From Oligoflexia bacterium (GTDB taxonomy: Bacteria > Bdellovibrionota > Bacteriovoracia > Bacteriovoracales > Bacteriovoracaceae): a DNA stretch of 64,000 nt. Below are positions 53,888-62,428 of this stretch, one piece after another. Both the position numbers and the translations under genes were made by a program. Below the pieces are notes generated by a model. It was not told the DNA's origin and ran no database searches. It worked only from the letters and a program-made list of their open reading frames with translations. Position 1 is the stretch's first letter. Each line of letters starts with the position of its first letter. The stretch is from NCBI GenBank assembly GCA_015231955.1, contig JADGAN010000025.1, positions 1 to 64,000 on the forward strand. The letters are read 5' to 3'.

Positions 53888-55351
53888 CTACTTATCCCCA
53901 TTTTTTTGCAACATCAGCACATACTTGATGTTTAATAGTGCCTCTCCTCTTTCTGGCATTATTTTATGTGCCTCTTGAAAACTATCTAGGGCCAAACTCT
54001 TGGCCCCCTCCTGCAAATAGGCCGCACCTAAATTTAAATAGCTACCGTACAAGGCCTTTTTCTTTACATTGCCTGCATGAGCAAAATCTTGCACAACATC
54101 TTCCCAGAGGCGATAGGGATGTTTATATTTTTCTTGCACCTCTAGATTTAGCATCAACATTCCCACAAGATAGATCGAGAGAAGTAAGATCCTCCATAAA
54201 CGATGTCGAACATATTCTTTAAGTATCAAAAGCAAAGATAAAAACAAAAAAGCGGAACAGCTGTAGACCCGACACTCTACCATTAGTGAGTTTTGGGGGA
54301 TAAAACTTGAAGTCGGCATTAATAAAAGGAAAAACATCACGATACTAAAAAAAATCACTTTTTTATGAGGATTTTTTTTACTCACATAATATGTAGTCCC
54401 CGCAAGGCCTATCAAAAGCAAAAATCCAGACCACAGTTGCAGTCCATAAGGAGAAGCATGAGCTCCAAGAGGATAGTATAAATAAGTATATATAGGAAAA
54501 AATATTTTTCCTATATATATGGCAATAACCAACACTTGTGACGAAGCATAAGGGATGATTTCACTGAAGCGAAGAAAACCTTTATCATGCACATAGGTGA
54601 TCTCCCCATTTTGAAAATAGCGCACCATCAAGATTGCTAAAGTTAAAATACCAAACGGAACAAGAAACCGGCCTTTTTCTATCCACGTTACCTTTTGTCC
54701 ATTAATCCCAAAAAGATGAATGAAGCTTACCAAGATAAGTGGCAAAACAATTGCAAACTCCTTGCATCCCATGGCCAATACAAAACAAACGCAAGCAATC
54801 CAATAACGTGGGTCGCGTAAATGTTTTGCATAAGCAAAACTCCACAAGGAAGCATAGATAAACATCGTGGCCATCACACTTGATCGCTTGGAAATATATG
54901 TCACTGCATGAACATGCATAGGATGTAAAGCAAAAATGGTGACTACTATCCACAGTATTCCATACCTCTCTTTTTCTTTGAACACAGAGGATACAGTTAA
55001 CAAGCGATTGATGAAAAGAAGCAGAAAAATAGTACTAAGAAAGTGAAAACAAATATTGGTAAGACGAAATAGCGCCGGATTATATCCAGAAAATTGATAA
55101 TTTAAATAGTAACTTAAGGAGACAAGAACTCTATTATGTAAATCATAAGCGGAAGCGAGAGTTCCACGCTCTTGGTGCCCAGATAAAACTTTTGCAATAA
55201 AAGCAGAAAAATCTTTGAGGTAGGGATTTTCTAAAACATTAATGACATCGGCAAAAACAAAGGGGGCAGATAAAGAAACCGCATAAACTAAGGTAGTAAT
55301 GCAAAATAGGTAACATAATAGTATTGAAACTTGATACCTTACTAAGAACAT
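53888..55351 (-). CDS. Membrane protein with GT-C-like core and C-terminal TPR-like repeats
   Basis: 487 aa from ATG 55349-55351, which lies 2 bases after the TGA of the pilin-like gene, so they are translationally coupled. About ten helices. Loop 1 contains FAKVLSGHQERG and HNRVLVSLSYYLNYQFSGYNPALFRLTN, and FALHPMHVHAVTYISKRSS resembles PMT/TMTC-type glycosyltransferases with TPRs. The C-terminal soluble tail has YGSYLNLGAAYLQEGAKSLALDSFQEAHKIMPERGEALLNI, about two TPR units. Such proteins O-glycosylate secreted proteins in other organisms; the pilin-like protein is a candidate acceptor (inference). Confidence 0.72.
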   Translation of the reverse strand: MFLVRYQVSILLCYLFCITTLVYAVSLSAPFVFADVINVLENPYLKDFSAFIAKVLSGHQERGTLASAYDLHNRVLVSLSYYLNYQFSGYNPALFRLTNICFHFLSTIFLLLFINRLLTVSSVFKEKERYGILWIVVTIFALHPMHVHAVTYISKRSSVMATMFIYASLWSFAYAKHLRDPRYWIACVCFVLAMGCKEFAIVLPLILVSFIHLFGINGQKVTWIEKGRFLVPFGILTLAILMVRYFQNGEITYVHDKGFLRFSEIIPYASSQVLVIAIYIGKIFFPIYTYLYYPLGAHASPYGLQLWSGFLLLIGLAGTTYYVSKKNPHKKVIFFSIVMFFLLLMPTSSFIPQNSLMVECRVYSCSAFLFLSLLLILKEYVRHRLWRILLLSIYLVGMLMLNLEVQEKYKHPYRLWEDVVQDFAHAGNVKKKALYGSYLNLGAAYLQEGAKSLALDSFQEAHKIMPERGEALLNIKYVLMLQKNGDK

Positions 55352-55353
55352 CT

Positions 55354-56694
55354 TCAAGGAGTTCGAGTAATTGTAGTAGAGACACCCATCTCTGCACACT
55401 TTACGTTAAGTGTAAAAGCTTCGCCACAAGTATATAAAGCAATGCCTGCAACAAATCGATTGCCAGCACACTGAATATCCGCAGACCTGGTCATACCACT
55501 TGAGGAGTTCGTAATATTTGCTTGTGTAACCGTTGTCGATGCCCCTAGCACGGCACACTTCCTTGGACCATAAACCACTTGCTCACCCGGACAATCAGCA
55601 ATCAAAGGCACATCTCCACAACTAAACCCTCCGGCATCTGCCCGATGCAGGTATTTATTAGCAGTTCCACAATTTGCAATCGTGATTGGTGCGCAAACCA
55701 CTGTTTGCGTGCTCTGGTTATAGCTTTGAACATAAGTGTTGGCACCGCAATTGCTATTATTAATAAGCACACAACGGGGAGTGCCATCTGCATTATAACC
55801 TTGAAAGAGTTGATTTGTAGGGCAGTCCGCACTTGCACATTGTAGTGTTCCACTGCTATTAAGACCCCTTGCTACTTGTGTGTTGGCGCAAGCTTGATTT
55901 GCAAAGGTGGTTCGACAATTTCCATCAATGCAAACACCTCCGCTAGTGACATTAACATTCCCGCTATTGACGTCAATACTCCCATTATTGACATCAATAC
56001 TCCCATTATTGACAATAAACCCCCCACTACCAATTTTGGGGACGTAGTTGCTCTGAACATAATTGACAGCAGCAACATTGTAATCATCGCCGGGAATACT
56101 CGTGCTTATAGGAAGAATGCACTTATCGGTGCCTACTTCCGGAGTACCTCCAAAGTTACTGCACACCTCTTGTTTGGCGGTCAAAATGGCATTATCCAAA
56201 TCACTAAAACAGTCAGTCACCACATTGCTACTATCAACACGCACTCGTAGTGTTAAATCCTTGGGAATTTTTGAATTTGTAAGTATGCTACTAATGTGCT
56301 TAAAGGTAATCTTCAGAGTCATATTGTTAAATTCATTCGCAACTGGTGTTCCTACAAAAAGAAGTTGAATGGACTCCACTGTAATCACGTTTGCAATTGG
56401 AGCACCTACGGTGATAAAATTGACATTGTTCTTATCTTTAATAGCACTAAAGGTCATTCCATTCGTCAAGGGATTGGTTCCCATGGTTTTAAGGCAAGCA
56501 TTTTCATCAAGAAGCATATTTTCTATTAACGTCTTGGTAGTGATGATTTCAGAGGAGCTTTCCAAGCGCTTCATAGAGACATTTTGATTTTTGGTGATTT
56601 GCATGAGGGCCAATGTCAATCCTCCCATCAGACTAGTGGCAATCATTATCTCCACTAGACTAAACCCCAGAAGATTTCTGAGCAATTTTTTCAT
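55354..56694 (-). CDS. Type IV pilin-like protein with long Cys-rich C-terminal region
   Basis: 446 aa. Prepilin leader with cleavage G^FSLVE and the Glu at mature position 5, then a hydrophobic helix. Residues 30-200 form the usual pilin-like alpha/beta part. A tandem repeat SIDVNNGSIDVNSGNVNV (about 235-255) starts a C-terminal part with about 15 Cys (CIDGNCRTTF, CASADCPTNQ, NCGANTYVQ), probably many disulfide pairs. Minor-pilin or pseudopilin with a large extracellular domain is likely. The next gene begins 2 bases after its stop. Confidence 0.75.
   Translation of the reverse strand: MKKLLRNLLGFSLVEIMIATSLMGGLTLALMQITKNQNVSMKRLESSSEIITTKTLIENMLLDENACLKTMGTNPLTNGMTFSAIKDKNNVNFITVGAPIANVITVESIQLLFVGTPVANEFNNMTLKITFKHISSILTNSKIPKDLTLRVRVDSSNVVTDCFSDLDNAILTAKQEVCSNFGGTPEVGTDKCILPISTSIPGDDYNVAAVNYVQSNYVPKIGSGGFIVNNGSIDVNNGSIDVNSGNVNVTSGGVCIDGNCRTTFANQACANTQVARGLNSSGTLQCASADCPTNQLFQGYNADGTPRCVLINNSNCGANTYVQSYNQSTQTVVCAPITIANCGTANKYLHRADAGGFSCGDVPLIADCPGEQVVYGPRKCAVLGASTTVTQANITNSSSGMTRSADIQCAGNRFVAGIALYTCGEAFTLNVKCAEMGVSTTITRTP
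55960..56014. repeat. 21-bp tandem repeat in the pilin-like gene
   Basis: CCCATTATTGACATCAATACT repeats about 2.6 times with one diverged unit upstream; it encodes the N-G-S-I-D-V-N units of the protein. Copy number may vary. Confidence 0.75.
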
Positions 56695-56771
56695 AAATTT
56701 ATTTTCCTATCTCTCTTTTCCATGATCAATTTAAGCTACCCAGGCCCTAACTAATACCATAAGATCTTTAT

Positions 56772-57644
56772 ATGAAATTTAAAATTCTATCTTTAACTGC
56801 CATTGCCTTACTTTTTCTTGCCAAAAGTTGCTGCTTTTTCTGGAATTACCTCTTTGTTACTTCGCCACTGGCACTCTTGACGACCTCTGCGGCCTCAATC
56901 TATTTAAATTATTTATTCACTTTTCCCTTTCAATTAATCTTTTCATCGGTAACTCTAGTAACAAATTCAAGTCATATTTATGGATTATTTATTTCACTAA
57001 TTGTCTTTCATTTTATTATCACTAAATACTATGGCAAAAAAATTGCTTTACTTGCATCTTTCTTCTATCTTCTCACACCTTTAGTTGGATCTACAATTGA
57101 AATACTTCCTTTACTATTTTCATTACCGTTGATTTTTACTCCATTCACCTTTTATGCAAAAAAAATTGCACTCTTTTTTCTTGCTTGCATTCCTATTATT
57201 GATCCCTCATTATTATTAATGGTGCACACATATATTTTACTCAACTTTTTTATTCGAACAAAACAATTGATTCCTTTCTCCCAACACTTCTACTTTTTTC
57301 CAGCGCTCTTGATTGTCATTATTTTTTGTATTGAAAATAGCAGTTTATACTTGATCAAAATCATTATTGTATCATTGTTGGCACATACAATTCTGTTAAT
57401 CGGCAGCCACAAGCGCTTTCATTTAACTCTCTCTCCTACCTGTTACCTGACATTCTCGGCAATGGCCTTGATACTCTTCAACTTTTTTACTACAATGTCC
57501 GTTGGAAGGTGGTCGTGGCCCCATCTTCAGATGTTACTAGTCGTTACCTCTATCCTTTTCGCAGTCATCACGAATGGAGCTTTCAGTGTATTTAAGAGCA
57601 GGATTAAAACTTATCAACAATCACTTTCCTTGGGTATCACTTAA
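56772..57644 (+). CDS. Hydrophobic membrane protein of unknown function
   Basis: 290 aa with about nine helices almost end to end and very few charged loops; Phe, Leu, Ile rich. The last residues run into KSRIKTYQQ. No catalytic motif is visible. It may be the membrane half of a GT-C protein, but no acidic loop-1 motif is seen. It overlaps the first radical SAM gene by 71 bases, so the two are likely coupled. Confidence 0.65.
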   Translation: MKFKILSLTAIALLFLAKSCCFFWNYLFVTSPLALLTTSAASIYLNYLFTFPFQLIFSSVTLVTNSSHIYGLFISLIVFHFIITKYYGKKIALLASFFYLLTPLVGSTIEILPLLFSLPLIFTPFTFYAKKIALFFLACIPIIDPSLLLMVHTYILLNFFIRTKQLIPFSQHFYFFPALLIVIIFCIENSSLYLIKIIIVSLLAHTILLIGSHKRFHLTLSPTCYLTFSAMALILFNFFTTMSVGRWSWPHLQMLLVVTSILFAVITNGAFSVFKSRIKTYQQSLSLGIT

Positions 57645-58593
57645 AGTACCCTACTCTCTTAGTTGGCATATCACCAACGCTTGCAATGAGAGTTGTCTTT
57701 ATTGTGATCACCGTTTTCGCAAACAAAGGGAGCTCTCTACCAGCGAGGCGCTCTCACTGGTTCACGATGCCGCTCTTCTCGGAGTCAAAATGTTCATGCT
57801 AACAGGAGGAGAACCGCTCATGCGCCAAGATATGGAGCAACTGGTTTTTAGCATAAAGAAGCAAGGGTTATTGGTAGCAATGGCCAGTAATGGCCGCCTC
57901 ATTCCTGACAACCTCCCTCTTGTAAAAAAATTAACTTTTGTCAAACTAAGTTTAGACGGAGATGAAAGCACTCACGATCAAATCCGCTCACCTGGATCTT
58001 TTCGTGGAGTCATTCGCGCCATTGAAACACTACTCGGACTAGGGATCAAACCACGTTTAAGCAGCGTCATCTGCAACCTCAATGCCGATAAGCTAGAAAA
58101 AGTATTGGAGGTGGCAAATCACTATAAGCTTAAAGTTAAATTTCAACCCGCCTCTGACATTCACATTAAAAATCCTCCCCCTTTAGTGACCTTGGAAAAA
58201 TTTAAGCTTGCCTATGATTATCTACTCTCTCACTCTAAAAAATCATCTTCTTTGCTTGTGAACTCGCAGGCCTCACTTCAGTATTACTATGCACTGTTAT
58301 CCAATAATAAACTTCCGATGGCGCTCCACTGCCACTCTACTTTATTTAGCAACACCATTACTGCTGATGGATACTTGTCCTTGTGCACGCCCTTGATGGA
58401 AGATGAAGATCAACGCATCGACTGCAAGGAAAGCCAGGGACTAAAGCGGGCATTGGCCATGCTCCACCACCCAAAGTCCAGGCGCCCACAGGCGTGCCGC
58501 CGCTGTTGGTGTGCCCATAGCTTGGAGCTCAATCTACTGCTGACCTCCTTTCAAAATCCACTTCGCTGTATGCGCAAACTTTTTTGGGGGTGA
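57574..58593 (+). CDS. Radical SAM/SPASM-like enzyme 1
   Basis: 339 aa. Cluster motif CNESCLYC (about 37-44), then GVKMFMLTGGEPLMR, VKLSLDGDESTHDQIR and GLGIKPRLSSVICN. A C-terminal twitch/SPASM-like part has CHSTLFSNTITADGYLSLC and CRRCWCAH, which can bind extra iron-sulfur clusters. Such enzymes often modify peptides or lipids. The frame's ATG is at 57574, and a GTG at 57586 has GGAG 6 bases before. It is paralogous to the next gene, 6 bases on. Confidence 0.85.
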   Translation: MELSVYLRAGLKLINNHFPWVSLKVPYSLSWHITNACNESCLYCDHRFRKQRELSTSEALSLVHDAALLGVKMFMLTGGEPLMRQDMEQLVFSIKKQGLLVAMASNGRLIPDNLPLVKKLTFVKLSLDGDESTHDQIRSPGSFRGVIRAIETLLGLGIKPRLSSVICNLNADKLEKVLEVANHYKLKVKFQPASDIHIKNPPPLVTLEKFKLAYDYLLSHSKKSSSLLVNSQASLQYYYALLSNNKLPMALHCHSTLFSNTITADGYLSLCTPLMEDEDQRIDCKESQGLKRALAMLHHPKSRRPQACRRCWCAHSLELNLLLTSFQNPLRCMRKLFWG

Positions 58594-58599
58594 TATTCA

Positions 58600-59610
58600 A
58601 TGAGCATGCTAACGATAAGACAAAAAGGAACGTTATTAAAACAATTTTTTCGGGCGAAATTTTCTCACACCTCTACTCCTCTCGCACTACGCTGGAATAT
58701 TACCAGTCGTTGCCACAACAGTTGCCTTTATTGCAACAATCATAAATTAAATCGTCATCCCGATCTTGAACTTAAAGAGATCGAGAAGATTACACAGAAA
58801 ATTTTAAAATTAAAGATTGCCCGTTTGTCAATCAGCGGTGGAGAGCCGCTATTATCGCCTCACTTCGATTATATTGTAAGATTTTGTAAAAACCATCGGA
58901 TCTCCCCTATCATCAATAGCTCTGGACAATATTTTGCAGAAAATTTAAATACCCTCAAACTACTAGATCTTATTCAATTCAGTATTGATGGCGATCACGA
59001 ATTAATGAACACTGTTCGCGGTGGCAAGGCCGCTCTCTATTTGCAACAAGCAATAGAACTGGCACAAAAAGAGAAGATAAAATTTTCTTTTTGTGCAACT
59101 CTTTCCAAACATAATACCAATCTTAAAACCATAGATTATCTTTTGGATTTGGCCACTCACTATAAAACTGTGGTTGCTTTTCAACCCATTAAGCGGGTCT
59201 ATTTGAAGGAGGCAGAGTTTGCAGAGCATGCCCCTCGTGCTATAGAGATGCAAAAGGTGGTAACACACCTTTTAGAAAAGAAACGCTCCCCTCACTCTTC
59301 AGCAGCAATTCGCAACACAGAGCTTGGTCTGCAGCATTTGCTAGCTTGGCCACACTACGGTGATCTCCCTTGTATGGCGGGAAAGCTGTTTTTTGTGATT
59401 CAAGCAGATGGCACTTGTGTTGCTTGCGATCGCACCGATTATAATCAAAATCTGCACGCCATCAACTTTATTGAAAGTGATCTTGAAAGCGTTTTACAGA
59501 AGATGCGTACTCCGCTCTGTGAGGGGTGTGGCTTTTGTGGTAACTTGGAGCTTGCACATCTTTTTCACTTTAAGTATCAGGTATTGCACACCCTCCGTAA
59601 AATTGCGTGA
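58600..59610 (+). CDS. Radical SAM/SPASM-like enzyme 2
   Basis: 336 aa, same layout as enzyme 1: CHNSCLYC (about 38-45), IARLSISGGEPLLSP, LIQFSIDGDHELMN, and the C-terminal CMAGKLFFVIQADGTCVACDRT plus CEGCGFCG. Probably a tandem duplicate that diverged. Its last 117 bases overlap the end of the convergent B12-binding radical SAM gene, an unusually long 3' antisense overlap. Confidence 0.85.
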   Translation: MSMLTIRQKGTLLKQFFRAKFSHTSTPLALRWNITSRCHNSCLYCNNHKLNRHPDLELKEIEKITQKILKLKIARLSISGGEPLLSPHFDYIVRFCKNHRISPIINSSGQYFAENLNTLKLLDLIQFSIDGDHELMNTVRGGKAALYLQQAIELAQKEKIKFSFCATLSKHNTNLKTIDYLLDLATHYKTVVAFQPIKRVYLKEAEFAEHAPRAIEMQKVVTHLLEKKRSPHSSAAIRNTELGLQHLLAWPHYGDLPCMAGKLFFVIQADGTCVACDRTDYNQNLHAINFIESDLESVLQKMRTPLCEGCGFCGNLELAHLFHFKYQVLHTLRKIA

Positions 59611-61041
59611 GAGCATCTTCACCGCCACCTTAATATAGCGCCAAAGCTCTCTTGATGACTCTATTTTCAAAAGCGTACGCAAGATGTAGCTTGGTCTAAA
59701 ATAAAATTGCAAGTAAGCAAATTTCGTCCAATGCTCTAATTGCGCACGAGTTAGTGTTGTCCAGGGACTGGGAAGCAGCATCTCTTGTGCCTCTCCTCGC
59801 ATCCAGCGTTTCCAATAATCGTAACCAAGAGAACTCTCCATATAAAGAGAGGATAATTCTGTGTGTGGTTTCATTACCGTAATGCTAAATTGTGCATAGG
59901 TGAGTGGCAGCTCTTGCGCAAGTTTGATAGTTTTTTTGATCGTTTGCTTAGTCTCTCCAGGATTGCCAATCATAAAAAACCCTAAGAGATTGATACCGTG
60001 TCGATTAGCGCAGTCGAAAATTTTGCTGACATTTTTCAGTTCTAATCCTTTATGCACATTTTTTAAAATTTGATCGGATCCAGATTCAATTCCCATAAAG
60101 AGACGGCGACATCCACCACGTGCTAAAATTTCAATGAATTTTTCATCGGGATATTTATTCCCTTGCAAGGCCAGTGTATCGATTCTGGTTCGTGTAGACC
60201 ATATGATATTTAGCTTTCTACGCTCAATTTCTGAGCAGATCTCGATAATACGTCCACGATCATAAAACATCAGCGGGTCAAACCAATCGATCTCATGAAT
60301 TCCCTGTTTCAGGCAATCTTCAATTTCTGCCAGCACCTGCTCAGGCGTTCGCGCCTCAAAAGAGGAGGTGGCCATGCAACAATAAGAGCAGTTGTAAGGA
60401 CAACCGATAGAGGACATACCTACAGTAAAATATTTCCGTTGTGAAACGTGTGAGTAGTATAAGCTATGATCAAAAATCGAACGGTCAGGAAGTGCAAACT
60501 CTCTAAAGGCAACCTTCGCTAGGCCCTTGTTCACTACTGCACATTGACGAACCACGCCATTAGGATCGCGATACCAAAAATTAGGAATCGTTCGATAATC
60601 TCCATGACCTTTTTCAAAAACCTCCAAGAAGAGTGGCAGCGTTTTCCATATATCTCCTACTAATAAAAAATCAAAACAGCAGTGGGAGAAAATCTCTTGA
60701 GCATACGCAGTGCTTTCGTATCCACCCACTAAGATTGCAATCCCTAAATCATTTTTTATACGCTTGACCCAAGTAAGTGCATCTGGAAAAGTTTGAACTG
60801 CGTGCGCAGGAATAGAGATGAGATCAGGATTAAAGGCAGTAATTTGTCCTCTGATCTCTTCGTAAGTAAGCTTAGTGGCGGCAGCATCAAAGAGTTGCAC
60901 TTGATGGCCTAAATTTTTCATCACTCGAGCAACGTACCCAAAGGAGATATAGGGGAAGCAACCAAACTCCTCATCAACAGTAGAGAGATTTTCATTGAAA
61001 ATTTTGTGGGCAAAGGGAGGGTAGAGTAAAGCGCATTTCAT
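59494..61041 (-). CDS. B12-binding-domain radical SAM protein
   Basis: About 515 aa from ATG 61039-61041; nine more codons are open upstream. Residues 1-130 are a Rossmann-like B12-binding domain (CALLYPPFAH, VARVMKNLGHQVQLFDA, DLISIPAHAVQTFPD, ILVGGYESTAYA, DFLLVGD). The cluster motif is GCPYNCSYCCMA (about 215-226), followed by RRLFMGIESGSDQIL and LLGFFMIGNPGETKQT. This layout is common in lipid or antibiotic methyl/tailoring enzymes. His in a DxHxxG loop is not visible, so cobalamin binding may be base-off without His. Confidence 0.85.
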   Translation of the reverse strand: MKCALLYPPFAHKIFNENLSTVDEEFGCFPYISFGYVARVMKNLGHQVQLFDAAATKLTYEEIRGQITAFNPDLISIPAHAVQTFPDALTWVKRIKNDLGIAILVGGYESTAYAQEIFSHCCFDFLLVGDIWKTLPLFLEVFEKGHGDYRTIPNFWYRDPNGVVRQCAVVNKGLAKVAFREFALPDRSIFDHSLYYSHVSQRKYFTVGMSSIGCPYNCSYCCMATSSFEARTPEQVLAEIEDCLKQGIHEIDWFDPLMFYDRGRIIEICSEIERRKLNIIWSTRTRIDTLALQGNKYPDEKFIEILARGGCRRLFMGIESGSDQILKNVHKGLELKNVSKIFDCANRHGINLLGFFMIGNPGETKQTIKKTIKLAQELPLTYAQFSITVMKPHTELSSLYMESSLGYDYWKRWMRGEAQEMLLPSPWTTLTRAQLEHWTKFAYLQFYFRPSYILRTLLKIESSRELWRYIKVAVKMLSRNFTEGVQYLILKVKKMCKLQVTTKATPLTERSTHLL

Positions 61042-61559
61042 ATATGAATACAGTAAACAGAAAACCACAAACAGTAAACTACTCGTAGTGTTGTTTGTAA
61101 TTGTTGTTGCCGCTTCATCAGAATATGGAGTGATTCTATCGGTCTTTCTTTAAAATCAAAACGATATCGTATCTGCACCTGCATTAACGCTCCTATCTCA
61201 TCATCCATTATGATACGTGGCCCCTAAGCTGCAAGAGAGCACATATATGCGAGTGCGAAAGCACAAGTGTATGGCACTTGAAAGGTGAAGATTTGGATTG
61301 CATTGGACCCAAATCAGTGCTATTTATTCTTGTAGAGGTGCTTTTTGGGCGCTTCTGTTGGTTTAATGGTTCGATATCCTGGTTTGTTAGTCGAGTATGT
61401 GTCAAGTTAGAAAAATTCAATCATCACCACTTATCAAATACAGAATATTTTTTAGAAAAATTTTTTTAAGCAATGTTATTGTTACGCAAAGTCTATGAAA
61501 GTTTAACAAGACAATATGTTAAAACTGCTTTGGTAACTCCCAATCCTTAAGGAGGTTCT
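61042..61559. promoter_or_regulatory. Long leader/intergenic before the RRM gene
   Basis: 518 bases with no supported gene. AT-rich, with a purine-rich AAGGAGG directly before the RRM start. Long leaders before RNA-binding protein genes are often regulated (cold or autogenous), but I see no defined structure. Confidence 0.35.
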
Positions 61560-61922
61560 GTGGGAAATAAACTTTATGTAGGAAATTTACCTTTTTCAGT
61601 TAACGACGATTCTTTAATGGATCTCTTTTCAAAGTATGGTTCTGTTAGCTCTGCTAAAGTCATCATGGATAGGGACACCAATAGAAGTAAAGGTTTTGGT
61701 TTCGTAGAAATGTCTTCTGGCGACGAGGCCCAAAAAGCAATTGACGCTTTAAATGGTAGCGAAGTTGAAGGCAGACAAATTACTGTAAACGAAGCAAGAC
61801 CACAAGAACGCAGAAATGGTGGTGGACATGGTGGACATGGCGGCGGTGGACATGGCGGACATGGCGGCGGCCACGGCGGTGGAAGAGATAGAGGAGATAG
61901 AGGCGGCAGAGGTCGCTACTAA
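61560..61922 (+). CDS. RRM RNA-binding protein with glycine-rich tail
   Basis: 120 aa from GTG 61560; AAGGAGG lies 4 bases before. One RRM: RNP2 LYVGNLPF (about 5-12) and RNP1 KGFGFVEM (about 44-51). The tail after residue 84 is H-G-G repeats ending RGDRGGRGRY, as in bacterial glycine-rich RNA-binding (Rbp) proteins. It binds RNA, often with a cold-shock role. A cobalamin riboswitch starts 25 bases after its stop. Confidence 0.92.
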   Translation: MGNKLYVGNLPFSVNDDSLMDLFSKYGSVSSAKVIMDRDTNRSKGFGFVEMSSGDEAQKAIDALNGSEVEGRQITVNEARPQERRNGGGHGGHGGGGHGGHGGGHGGGRDRGDRGGRGRY

Positions 61923-61946
61923 TCGTAATCGATTGCTCTTATGCTG

Positions 61947-62123
61947 CTCTCTTTAAAGAGGGAATGCGGTGCGAATCCGCAACGGTCCCGCCACTGTAAT
62001 TAGTGACTGGTTGGTTTGTTTGGTTTACCAAGGCCACTCCGCGGATGTGAAGACATGACAATGCGGGGGAAGGCCAAACCAATTGGGTTTGTAGCTAAAA
62101 GTCAGGATATCTCCTAAAGAGAG
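61947..62123 (+). ncRNA. Cobalamin riboswitch
   Basis: P1 is closed by CTCTCTTTA (61947-61955) and TAAAGAGAG (62115-62123), perfect 9 bp. Inside lie GGAATGCGGTGCGAATCCGC, the B12-box region CCCGCCACTGTAA, then CACTCCGCGG, GGGGAAGG and AGTCAGGATATC, in the class I cobalamin order. Adenosyl- or aquo-cobalamin binding would control the following terminator. Confidence 0.92.
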
Positions 62124-62156
62124 TTCGCTTAAATTTGATACTGAAAATCTGATGGT

Positions 62157-62211
62157 AAAGGGTTTTAGTAAAAGTGATTTTTAATTGCTTTTACTAAGGC
62201 CCTTTTTTTTT
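62157..62211 (+). terminator. Intrinsic terminator of the riboswitch expression platform
   Basis: AAAGGGTTTTAGTAAAAG (62157-62174) pairs with CTTTTACTAAGGCCCTTT (62188-62205) with two G-U wobbles, followed by T6-7. A strong stem and T-run, 33 bases after P1. Confidence 0.9.
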
Positions 62212-62254
62212 GTGCTTTTATTAATATTAACTTTTTTTTTCGGGGGTTTTTTTG

Positions 62255-62428
62255 ATGAACGAGCATGTATTAGGACAAATACAAGAACAAGCACCAAAGC
62301 AAGAGAAGCAAGGACAAGAGAGTCAAGTGTTGGCCTATCGTAAGAGTTGTGAAGTGACAGGAACAGGGCTTTCACACTATATCTTGGTCGATGACGATGG
62401 GAGAGCAAACGATGAACTACGCCAATAG
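62255..62428 (+). CDS. cbpA: Peptide precursor, CbpA type
   Basis: 57 aa; GGGGG lies 8 bases before the ATG. The first half is a Gln/Glu/Lys-rich leader; the second half (residues 27-57) has YRKSCEVTGTGLSHYILVDDDG with a single Cys. It is directly upstream of, and overlaps by 17 bases, a SPASM-type radical SAM gene, and is under a cobalamin riboswitch. I recall the pair CbpA/CbpB from families described as cobalamin-regulated modified peptide and its radical SAM partner; the modification is unknown. Confidence 0.75.
   Translation: MNEHVLGQIQEQAPKQEKQGQESQVLAYRKSCEVTGTGLSHYILVDDDGRANDELRQ

Noticed and set aside
61340-61400. GGTTCGATATCC, T-loop-like stretch hinting at a tRNA
   Set aside because: No matching acceptor, D or anticodon stems could be drawn around it.
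61208-61469. Short ORFs on both strands before the RRM gene
   Set aside because: No ribosome binding site and no family-like content; treated as leader or intergenic DNA.
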